Below, piece by piece: positions 32,524 to 40,415 of a stretch of 64,000 bases of DNA (position 1 is its first letter; every line of letters starts with the position of its first letter). Source of the DNA: Chitinophagaceae bacterium (GTDB lineage Bacteria; Bacteroidota; Bacteroidia; Chitinophagales; Chitinophagaceae); contig JADKAM010000012.1 of assembly GCA_016715365.1 (NCBI GenBank), forward strand, positions 1-64,000. Direction: 5' to 3'. The position numbers and the translations under genes are program-made. The notes under the pieces are model-generated. The model was not told the DNA's origin. It saw nothing but the letters and a program-made list of their open reading frames with translations, and ran no database searches.

Positions 32524-33516
32524 ATGAATTCATTCGGCCGCATATTCCGTGTACATATTTTTGGCGAATCGCATGGCGATTGTGTGGGATTAACCATTGA
32601 TGGTTGTCCTGCAGGCCTGCCATTATCTGTTGAAGATTTTACAGAAGATATTGAAAGAAGAAAACCCGGCGCCAAAGGAACCACACCCAGAAAAGAAGAT
32701 GATATACCACAAATAAAGACCGGATTGTTCAACAGGAAAACAACCGGTGCACCCATTACCATTTTATTTGAAAACAATAATACCCGTAGTGGTGATTATG
32801 AAAAACAGCGTGCAGTGCCCAGGCCGGGCCATGCTGATTTTGTGGCATCGGCCAAGTTTGGCGGTAACGAAGATTACCGTGGCAGCGGGCATTTTAGCGG
32901 AAGATTGACAGTTTGTCTGGTGGCAGCAGGTGTTGTAGCTAAAAAAATACTCAACGCAATAAATGTAAATGCATCTATTGTAGAAATAGGAGGAGAAACT
33001 GAATTGGAAAAAGGATTGCAAAAAGCCATTGATGCAAAAGACAGTATTGGAGGTATTGTTGAATGTAAAGTTAGCGGATTGCCTGTGGGTTTGGGAGAGC
33101 CATTCTTTGATTCTGCGGAATCATTAATAAGTCATGCCGTTTTTGCAATACCGGCAGTAAGAGGTATAGAATTTGGAACCGGCTTTGCAGCAGCAAAAAT
33201 GTTTGGAAGCCAGCACAACGATGCAATTGAAGACCAAACCGGGAAAACATTTACCAATCATGCGGGAGGGATTGTTGGAGGTATAACCAATGGCAACGAA
33301 CTGGTTTTTCGCATTGCCGTTAAACCAACTTCATCAACACCCTTTGAGCAGCAGACTTTAAATATTGAAACCAACACCATTGAAAATTTTTCTGTAAAAG
33401 GCCGCCACGATCTTTGTATTGCATTACGTGTACCGGTTATTGTAGAAGCGGTAACAGCATTTGTTTTAGCCGATCTGATGCTGCTGGAACAAAAAATTCC
33501 ACGAATCATCCATTAA
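32524..33516 (+). CDS. aroC: Chorismate synthase
   Basis: The product has 330 residues. Makes chorismate from EPSP with reduced FMN. HIFGESHGDCVGLTIDGCPAG near 11 is signature 1, RPGHADFVASAKFGGNEDYRGSGHFSGR near 100 signature 2 (in a divergent form), and a third conserved region appears as GRHDLCIALRVPVIVEA near 295. It is somewhat shorter than the 350-370 residues of many family members. Last gene of the attenuated operon; its stop overlaps the convergent DinB-like gene by four bases, so there is no room for a terminator between them. Confidence 0.93.
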   Translation: MNSFGRIFRVHIFGESHGDCVGLTIDGCPAGLPLSVEDFTEDIERRKPGAKGTTPRKEDDIPQIKTGLFNRKTTGAPITILFENNNTRSGDYEKQRAVPRPGHADFVASAKFGGNEDYRGSGHFSGRLTVCLVAAGVVAKKILNAINVNASIVEIGGETELEKGLQKAIDAKDSIGGIVECKVSGLPVGLGEPFFDSAESLISHAVFAIPAVRGIEFGTGFAAAKMFGSQHNDAIEDQTGKTFTNHAGGIVGGITNGNELVFRIAVKPTSSTPFEQQTLNIETNTIENFSVKGRHDLCIALRVPVIVEAVTAFVLADLMLLEQKIPRIIH

Positions 33517-33956
33517 TCAAGCAGGCGTCTGTGGTAATTGATCTGTCCCAAATGGTAACTTAAATGGGCATACAAATGCAGCAGCATATGCATGTTGCTT
33601 ACAATTGTCCCATGCTTCTCCAATGGAAAATCTTTTTCCATATCAGCATCAGATAATTTAGAAAAAGTATTTTTTACAACTAATATGCAGTTGTCTATAT
33701 TAATTACCAGGTCCTGACGGGGAATATTTTTTAAACTGAATTCATCGTCTCTATACCTTACATAGCCCGACTTGCCTAATGTGGCGCCAATAAAATGGTT
33801 CAGGTTGCCAACCAGGTGCAGGCACAAATTTCCGGCAGTATTGCTGATGCCTTTTTTTAAAACCCAAAGGTTATCTTCATTCTTGTATAACTCCATTTCT
33901 GTTTTCAGCTTTTGCAGGTCTCTTTCAAAAAGCTCACTTAATGCACTGGTTATCAT
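33513..33956 (-). CDS. DinB-superfamily protein (DUF1572-like)
   Basis: The product has 147 residues forming a four-helix bundle. GNLCLHLVGNLNHFIGATLG near 44 and LLHLYAHLSYHLGQINYHRRLL at the C terminus carry the spaced histidines (H in the first helix pair, HxxxH-like near the end) that bind a metal in the DinB/YfiT/BSHT superfamily. Some members use bacillithiol or mycothiol; most, including this group, have no assigned role. It is cytosolic and convergent with aroC. Confidence 0.8.
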   Translation of the reverse strand: MITSALSELFERDLQKLKTEMELYKNEDNLWVLKKGISNTAGNLCLHLVGNLNHFIGATLGKSGYVRYRDDEFSLKNIPRQDLVINIDNCILVVKNTFSKLSDADMEKDFPLEKHGTIVSNMHMLLHLYAHLSYHLGQINYHRRLLD

Positions 33957-34118
33957 AATTTTTCTGTTTATTTTTTGATGACTTCGAAATCAATATAAAA
34001 ACTTGTCTACAAATTAACAGCAAATGAAAACGAAGTATTATCTTGTTAATAAGTATCAGCCTTCCGGGCTATCCGTTATGAAAATATAATATCAAGTTAC
34101 AATTATTTAACCCGATAT

Positions 34119-35822
34119 ATGTTATACGCACCAGGCCATTTCCGGTATTTTGCAATCTGTATTATTTTTCTGGCCGTATCATGCACCAATCGCAGCAGTG
34201 GTGAAGATAAAAATTTAATAACCAATCCCAATGCCATGAATGAAGAAGTGGCAGACCAGTTAAAAGAAACTATAGACAAGGCTGCTGCAAATGCAGGGAA
34301 AATTGATGACAGTACCCGGATCGCTTTATACCAGATTGTTGAGCAGTTTTATAAAAAGGGTGACTATAAACCTGTTTGGAGCAATGCAGAAAAATGGGAA
34401 CCGTTAGCCGATTCCCTGTACGGGTTTATCATGCATGCTGAGCATGAAGGACTCTTCCCCGATGATTATCATTTTAATCTTTTAAAAGTATTAAAGGATA
34501 CATTGGACAGCGATTCGATTGCGAGAATGAACGTGCATTTCTGGACAAGAGCCGAACTGTTGCTTACGGATGGTTTCATGCATCTGATTAAAGATCTTAA
34601 ACAGGGCAGATTGCAGCCGGATAGCTTATCATTAAACAAAGATTCGGTACTGGTAGATAAATTTTTTATTGCCACATTGAATGATGTGCTGGAGAAAAAA
34701 AACTTCAGCGAAACACTGATTACACTTCAACCCAAACATAAAAATTACTGGGAACTTAAAAAAGGGATTAAAAAATTTGTAGACAGTATGGACAGGCGTG
34801 TCTTTACACATATTGTTTATCCGTTTAAAAGAGGCGATGCAAAAGATTCACTTTATTTTATCAGGCTTTTACAAAAAAGACTGACAGAAAGTAATTGCCT
34901 GCCTGCAACCACCAGATCACCCGACTCGGCAACGCTGGCAAATGCTATAAAAAAATACCAGGTACAAAAAGGGCTTACCGCCGACGGTAAATACGGAAAA
35001 AATATAGTAGCAGCGCTGAACAGTAACGATGTAGAAAGATTTAAAAGAATAGCCATTACATTAGACAGGTACAAGCAACTGCCTGCAAAAATGCCGGATA
35101 AATATATATGGGTTAACCTGCCGGGGTATTACCTGCACCTGGTCAATGCAGATACAGTTGTGTTTGAATCGAAAATTATTTGTGGCAAGCCTGAAACCAG
35201 GACACCACTGCTTACTTCTGAAATTTCGGATATCATCACTTACCCAACCTGGACGGTGCCCACCAGTATTATTGTAAAACAATATTTGCCTAAACTTAAA
35301 AATAATCCGAATTATATTTCACGCCTGGGGTTAAAATTAATGAATAACAAAGGCGAAGTGATTGATCCCGGTTCGGTTAACTGGAGTAAGTATTCACGGG
35401 GCATTCCATACAGGGTGGTGCAGGGCAGCGGCGATAATAATTCTTTGGGTGTTATCAAATTTAATTTCGATAATCCTTATGCAGTTTATCTGCATGATAC
35501 CAACCAGCGGTATCTTTTTAAAAATGCATCACGTGCATTAAGCCACGGTTGTGTGCGTGTGCAGGAATGGGAAAAACTGGCCTATTATATTGCCGGCAAC
35601 GACAGTTCATTAAGCATAAGAAAAGATTCATTAAAATATACGGCTGATTCGATCAGAAGCTGGATTGCTCAAAAAGAACGTCATCACATTGATGTTAAAA
35701 ACCACATCGCTTTGTTCATCCGTTATTTTTCCTGCGAAGGGAAAAAAGGCAAAGTAGTATTTTACGAAGATATATACGGAGAAGACAGGCAACTGATGGA
35801 AAAGTATTTTGCAAGGAAGTGA
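34119..35822 (+). CDS. Large L,D-transpeptidase (YcbB/LdtD-like) with peptidoglycan-binding domain
   Basis: The product has 567 residues. A signal sequence ends in LAVSC, a lipobox, so it is probably a lipoprotein. The order of parts is that of YcbB-like enzymes: an N-terminal helical scaffold region (about 60-240), a peptidoglycan-binding domain near 275-310 (LANAIKKYQVQKGLTADGKYG) and a YkuD catalytic domain near 330-500. The catalytic motif ALSHGCVRVQEWEKL contains His and the nucleophilic Cys, with YLHDTNQRYLFKN just before. It forms 3-3 crosslinks in peptidoglycan or attaches proteins to it. RlpA follows after 19 bases on the same strand. Confidence 0.9.
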   Translation: MLYAPGHFRYFAICIIFLAVSCTNRSSGEDKNLITNPNAMNEEVADQLKETIDKAAANAGKIDDSTRIALYQIVEQFYKKGDYKPVWSNAEKWEPLADSLYGFIMHAEHEGLFPDDYHFNLLKVLKDTLDSDSIARMNVHFWTRAELLLTDGFMHLIKDLKQGRLQPDSLSLNKDSVLVDKFFIATLNDVLEKKNFSETLITLQPKHKNYWELKKGIKKFVDSMDRRVFTHIVYPFKRGDAKDSLYFIRLLQKRLTESNCLPATTRSPDSATLANAIKKYQVQKGLTADGKYGKNIVAALNSNDVERFKRIAITLDRYKQLPAKMPDKYIWVNLPGYYLHLVNADTVVFESKIICGKPETRTPLLTSEISDIITYPTWTVPTSIIVKQYLPKLKNNPNYISRLGLKLMNNKGEVIDPGSVNWSKYSRGIPYRVVQGSGDNNSLGVIKFNFDNPYAVYLHDTNQRYLFKNASRALSHGCVRVQEWEKLAYYIAGNDSSLSIRKDSLKYTADSIRSWIAQKERHHIDVKNHIALFIRYFSCEGKKGKVVFYEDIYGEDRQLMEKYFARK

Positions 35823-35862
35823 AAACTGCGAACAATAAATTATGTTATCTTTAAAAATGTGC

Positions 35863-36321
35863 ATGAAGCCAATATCTATTAAATACAGATTTTTACTTCA
35901 CTGTTTTACAGCAATTTTGATTAGTTTTTTTATTCAGCCTTTAGCGCTTAATGCGCAAAAGAATGATGTCATAAAAGAAACTCCCGCCAAAACAACTTCC
36001 AAAAAAGCAACCCGTGTTTTTTATGGTCAGGCCAGTTTTTATGCCAATAAATTTAATGGCAGGCGTACTGCAAGCGGCGAAATTTTTGATCAGAAAAAAT
36101 TTACCTGCGCCTGTAATGTTTTACCGCTTGGTACCTGGGTTAAAGTAACCAATTTAAAAAACAAGCGAACAGTAATTGTAAAGATCAACGATCGTATTCA
36201 TCCTAAAATGCGGCGGGTTGCAGATTTATCGAAAGCTGCAGCGCAAAAACTCGGTTATATTTCAAGCGGGCTTACCCGTGTTAAAGTTGAGGTGGTGGAT
36301 AAAAAGTTGATTCCCCGTTAA
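35863..36321 (+). CDS. rlpA: RlpA-like double-psi beta-barrel protein
   Basis: From ATG 35863 (MKPISIKYRFLLHC), preferred because it gives a compact signal peptide ending QPLALNAQ, the product has 152 residues; in-frame ATGs at 35842 and 35857 are possible. The double-psi beta-barrel spans about 50-145: YGQASFYANKFNGRRTASGE, LPLGTWVKVTNLKNKRTVIV, KINDRI and VADLSKAAAQKLGYI. RlpA proteins bind or cleave naked glycan strands at the septum. There is no SPOR domain. The upstream L,D-transpeptidase gene is 40 bases away. Confidence 0.85.
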   Translation: MKPISIKYRFLLHCFTAILISFFIQPLALNAQKNDVIKETPAKTTSKKATRVFYGQASFYANKFNGRRTASGEIFDQKKFTCACNVLPLGTWVKVTNLKNKRTVIVKINDRIHPKMRRVADLSKAAAQKLGYISSGLTRVKVEVVDKKLIPR

Positions 36322-36438
36322 ATTGTATGTTCTATTTTTAATATATGGATTGATTTTGGGGGATAATATAGTTGTAATAATATTTTATCTTTTGAAGTTA
36401 AGCAGCTATTTTTGTTGCGATTTAGAAAATTAACTATT

Positions 36439-37770
36439 ATGAAGAAAATCTTATTAGCATTTATAGGCCTTGGCCTGTTTGTTTCATCTTTCGGACAAGG
36501 TGAATATAAAAAAAGACCCTCCTTTGGAATTCATTTCATTTTGAATGATTTCAATACTGCTCAAAGTATCAGAAGCAAGGGGTTGGCAAACACTGTAAAC
36601 TCAAAAGTTTGGCACAGAACCAATGCAATGTCTGCCGGTATGGCAATCAGCTATTTACAGGGTATGAATGATAATCTTGATTTTGCCGGTTCTTTGTCGG
36701 GCTCTTTTCTAAAATACCCCAATGCAAAAATAATTGCTCCCGAACCGCTTTTATTGCTGGAAGGAACTGCAACGCTTAACTTAAAATTATTGTCTGATAA
36801 ATATATTTTGAATCCATTCCTTACAGCAGGTATTGGTGGTTCAAAATTTGGTGGATACTATGCTGCATTTGTGCCATTGGGTATCGGTGCACAGGTAAAA
36901 GTTGTTGATGAGGTTTATATGGTACTTAATTCTCAATATCGTGTACCGGTTACAGAAAATGCCTCTTATCATTTTTATCATAGCCTGGGCGTTGTTGCTC
37001 CGTTATTTAAAAAGAAAGAACCGGCACCGGTTGTAATTCCAATTCCGGTTGTTGAGCCTCCCAAAGACAGGGATGGTGATGGTATACTGGATTCACTTGA
37101 CAGATGCCCGGATGTAGCTGGACTGGCTTCTTTACAGGGCTGCCCCGACAGAGACGGCGATGGTATTACCGATGCTGAAGATAAATGCCCTGAAGTTCCG
37201 GGTTTGGCCCGCTACCAGGGTTGCCCGATTCCGGATACTGATAAAGATGGCCTGAATGATGAAGTTGATAAATGCCCAACTGTTCCGGGTGTAGCCCGTT
37301 ACCAGGGTTGTCCGATTCCGGATACGGATGGTGATGGTGTAAATGACGAAGAAGATAAGTGTATTAATGAAAAAGGGCCTGCTTCAAACTATGGTTGTCC
37401 TGTTATCAGCGAAGAAATTATTAAGCGTGTTAATTTAGCTGCTAAAAACGTATTCTTCGCAACTGCAAGCGATAAATTATTAAAGCAATCAAACAAGCGG
37501 TTAGATGATGTTGTTACTATTTTAAATGAGAACCCAACTTTCAAAGTACAAATAGATGGACATACTGATGCGCAGGGTAAAGATGAATATAACCTGGACC
37601 TGTCTAATAGAAGAGCTGCTTCAGTTAAAGCATATTTAGCTGGTAAGGGTATTGCTGAAAGCCGTTTATCATCTACGGGCTATGGCGAAACCAAGCCAGT
37701 TGCCGATAACACTAAAGCTGCCGGCCGTGCACAAAACAGAAGAGTTGAAATGACTTTAAGTAACTATTAA
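36439..37770 (+). CDS. OmpA-family outer membrane protein with thrombospondin type 3 repeats
   Basis: From ATG 36439 (MKKILLAFIGLGLFVSSFGQ signal peptide) the product has 443 residues; upstream ORF codons are not needed. Residues about 20-200 form a beta-barrel-like outer membrane part. Residues about 212-320 carry four calcium-binding TSP3-type repeats of the form DRDGDGILDSLDRCPDVAG, ending QGCP. The C-terminal OmpA domain (NVFFATASDKLLKQSNKRLD, IDGHTDAQGKDEYNLDLSNRRA, GYGETKPVADNTKAAGRAQNRRVE) binds peptidoglycan. It probably ties the outer membrane to the wall. A strong terminator follows at 37794. Confidence 0.92.
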   Translation: MKKILLAFIGLGLFVSSFGQGEYKKRPSFGIHFILNDFNTAQSIRSKGLANTVNSKVWHRTNAMSAGMAISYLQGMNDNLDFAGSLSGSFLKYPNAKIIAPEPLLLLEGTATLNLKLLSDKYILNPFLTAGIGGSKFGGYYAAFVPLGIGAQVKVVDEVYMVLNSQYRVPVTENASYHFYHSLGVVAPLFKKKEPAPVVIPIPVVEPPKDRDGDGILDSLDRCPDVAGLASLQGCPDRDGDGITDAEDKCPEVPGLARYQGCPIPDTDKDGLNDEVDKCPTVPGVARYQGCPIPDTDGDGVNDEEDKCINEKGPASNYGCPVISEEIIKRVNLAAKNVFFATASDKLLKQSNKRLDDVVTILNENPTFKVQIDGHTDAQGKDEYNLDLSNRRAASVKAYLAGKGIAESRLSSTGYGETKPVADNTKAAGRAQNRRVEMTLSNY

Positions 37771-37793
37771 TATATTTTATTGTCTACGGACAC

Positions 37794-37829
37794 AAAGCCC
37801 CCGCAGTTTGCGGGGGCTTTTTATTTTTG
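37794..37829 (+). terminator. Terminator after the OmpA gene
   Basis: AAAGCCCCCGCA, loop GTT, TGCGGGGGCTTTTTATTTTT. A GC-rich perfect stem followed by a T tract. Confidence 0.9.
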
Positions 37830-37891
37830 AACCTGTATCAAAATTGTAAAATTTTGTTATTAAAAAATACAACTATAACTTACTGCAGATT

Positions 37892-40366
37892 TTGCATAAT
37901 TTCATGCAACAAAACTATCTCCCTGTGCAAAAAACTACATTCCGGCTTTACAGCATCTTCTTATTTGCAGCATTTGCTTCACTAACGGTTAAGGCTCAAA
38001 CGATAGAAAACAGCATCAACCTGTATGGTAATAATTTCCCCCAGGAAAAAATCCATATTCACTTCGATAAGGAAACGTACATGCCGGGCGAAACCATTTG
38101 GTTTAAAGCATACCTGCTTGAAGAAAATTTACCATCAGAACGCAGCACCAATTTTTATGCTGCATTGTACGATGAGCAGGGAAAGCTGGTTCAGCAAAAG
38201 ATAAGCCCGGTATTTAAGGGCAGCAGCGATGGTTTTTTTGTTATACCCGACAGTGTAAGTTCTTCGCAATTAATATGCAGGGCTTATACCGGCTGGATGC
38301 TGAATTTTGATACCAGTATGTTGTTTAGCCGTGCTATAAAAATACGCAGCAATAAAAACCAGGGGCCGGTTGCAACAGCCACCAAAACAGTAAGCCTTCA
38401 GTTTTTTCCTGAAGGTGGTGATATAATAGAAGGAACGGTAAACACCATTGCATTTAAAACTAATTACAATAACGGCTTACCTTATTTTATTGATGGAGTA
38501 ATAAAAAAGCAGGAAACAGGAGAAGTGATGATGCCCCTTACTGTGCAACATGATGGAATGGGTAAATTTGATCTTGATTTTCAGGCAGGTGATAAATATT
38601 ATGCCGAGTGGCTTGATAACAATGCTGTAAAGCAGCAAACCATGCTGCCCGATGCAAAACAACGGGGCGTTTCTTTAAAGCTTACCGTACAAAAAGATAA
38701 ACTGTATTTTAACCTGGTAAATAAAACTGGCACCGATTCGCTGCATGTACTCATGTACATGTATCAAAAAGTCTTTTACAAAACAAACCTGGCAGTGCTG
38801 GCAGCAGAGCCATTTACCGGAATGGTGCCACTAACGGCTTTACCATCGGGCACCATGCAGTTAACCGTTTTTGATGCCAACTGGAAACCCGTAGCAGAAA
38901 GGGTTGCATTTATCAACAATAACAATTTTACCATCAATGCTGCCATCAATTCAAAAGAGATCAGCACACAAAAAAGAGGCAAGAATACACTGGAAATTTT
39001 AGTGGCCGATACAATACCTGCAAATATGTCGCTGAGTATTTCTGATGCCGATATGAATGGTGACATGACTTCCAATACCATTGTAAGTGATTTTTTATTA
39101 AAGGGCGATCTGAAAGGTTATATACACAACCCGGCTTTTTATTTTGCAAACAATTCCGATGCCACATTAAAGACCAAACTGGATCTGGTAATGCTTACCC
39201 ATGGCTGGCGCAGGTACAACTGGGCAGATATGCTGGTACAAAAAATGCCCGCCATCAATATCCCGGCCGACGATTACCTGGCAGTGTACGGGCAGGTAGC
39301 TAAAGAGGCAATGGGCAAACTGGAAAAAGATGAGCCGGTAAACCTGATCGTTAAAACGATTGACAGTGTCAACAGTTTTTATTCTGTGATGCCCGAAAAA
39401 TCCGGTGTTCTTAAACAGAGCGGCTTGATATTTTATGATTCGGCCAGGGTTTATTTTACTTTCAATAAATCAAAACCGCTGAATAAGCAGATGGCTTTCA
39501 GCAAATCAAATTTTACGCTTAACCAGCCCTTATCTATCAATAATTTTAATAACTACCTGTTAGCCGATACAAGCGGAACCAACCTTAACCAGAATGCATC
39601 GCTGTTTAATTATTATAAAAAGAATAACGGCATCAGTTTATTTAATAATGAAAAAACAATAGAAGGGGTGGTGGTAAAATCGGGCAGGGGCCGCAACTGG
39701 AAAAATGATCCCCTGGTAAAGCTGGATGAAAAATATGCTTCCGGGATGTTTTCTGGTGGTGCCGGTGCATTTTCAGTAGATGTGCTGCATGATGAAAAAG
39801 CCTGGACAAAACTGGACTTTTACGGTTATATCCGCAGTATGGTTCCGGGCCTGGTAATTGGTAATTTTAACCTGGCCTCGGGCAGGTCTTTATCATACGG
39901 TGGTTTACCTGTGCTGGTTTATATTGATGAGCATGAAATGACAACCAGTGACCTGGAGAACCTGAGCCTTACACAGATATCCTACATAAAAATGATACCC
40001 AATTTTGCCGGCAGGGGTGCCGATCCCGGCGGAAGGTCTGTCAATCCCGCTATATCTGTTTATACCCGTAAAGGTGATGACCTGATAGACCGTACTCCAA
40101 AAGAAACAGATCTGAACATGGTGAAAATTGCAGGTTATTCTCCTCTCAAGGAATTTTATTCACCCGATTATTCGCAAAGCAATACAAGCGGCGGCACTGA
40201 TGCCAGAACAACTTTGTTGTGGATGCCGTATATCTTAACTGATAAAACCAACCGCAAAGTGCCCGTTACTTTTTATAATAACGATTTCACAAAAAAGATG
40301 CGGATCGTGTTGGAAGGGATCAATGATGATGGAAAAATGATCAGGATAGAAAAGATCGTAGAATAA
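37892..40366 (+). CDS. MG2-domain surface protein with C-terminal TonB-plug-like region
   Basis: The product has 824 residues, signal peptide near the N terminus (YSIFLFAAFASLTVKAQ). Residues about 50-130 form an alpha-2-macroglobulin MG2-like domain (KIHIHFDKETYMPGETIWFKAYL). Several beta-sandwich repeats follow (QFFPEGGDIIEGTVNTIAFK). Near 590-740 the sequence IEGVVVKSGRGRNW...GYIRSMVPGLVI and GLPVLVYIDEHEM...YIKMIPNFAGRGADPGG resembles a TonB receptor plug domain without its barrel. This architecture is common in Bacteroidota and of unknown function. It is flanked by terminators, so it is monocistronic. Confidence 0.8.
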   Translation: MHNFMQQNYLPVQKTTFRLYSIFLFAAFASLTVKAQTIENSINLYGNNFPQEKIHIHFDKETYMPGETIWFKAYLLEENLPSERSTNFYAALYDEQGKLVQQKISPVFKGSSDGFFVIPDSVSSSQLICRAYTGWMLNFDTSMLFSRAIKIRSNKNQGPVATATKTVSLQFFPEGGDIIEGTVNTIAFKTNYNNGLPYFIDGVIKKQETGEVMMPLTVQHDGMGKFDLDFQAGDKYYAEWLDNNAVKQQTMLPDAKQRGVSLKLTVQKDKLYFNLVNKTGTDSLHVLMYMYQKVFYKTNLAVLAAEPFTGMVPLTALPSGTMQLTVFDANWKPVAERVAFINNNNFTINAAINSKEISTQKRGKNTLEILVADTIPANMSLSISDADMNGDMTSNTIVSDFLLKGDLKGYIHNPAFYFANNSDATLKTKLDLVMLTHGWRRYNWADMLVQKMPAINIPADDYLAVYGQVAKEAMGKLEKDEPVNLIVKTIDSVNSFYSVMPEKSGVLKQSGLIFYDSARVYFTFNKSKPLNKQMAFSKSNFTLNQPLSINNFNNYLLADTSGTNLNQNASLFNYYKKNNGISLFNNEKTIEGVVVKSGRGRNWKNDPLVKLDEKYASGMFSGGAGAFSVDVLHDEKAWTKLDFYGYIRSMVPGLVIGNFNLASGRSLSYGGLPVLVYIDEHEMTTSDLENLSLTQISYIKMIPNFAGRGADPGGRSVNPAISVYTRKGDDLIDRTPKETDLNMVKIAGYSPLKEFYSPDYSQSNTSGGTDARTTLLWMPYILTDKTNRKVPVTFYNNDFTKKMRIVLEGINDDGKMIRIEKIVE

Positions 40367-40369
40367 TAT

Positions 40370-40415
40370 TTCCGGTGAGCCATCTTTAAGTAAAGCGGCT
40401 CACCGGAATGTTTTA
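40370..40415. terminator. Terminator between MG2 gene and PBP1a gene
   Basis: TTCCGGTGAGCC (40370-40381) pairs with GGCTCACCGGAA (40397-40408), followed by TGTTTTAATAA. It lies between two converging genes and extends to the end of the minus-strand gene. Confidence 0.75.

Noticed and set aside
37060..37400. Direct repeats with near-regular spacing, CRISPR-like at first sight
   Set aside because: They encode the TSP3 calcium-binding repeats (DxDGDG...CP) in frame; no palindromic repeat unit or spacers.
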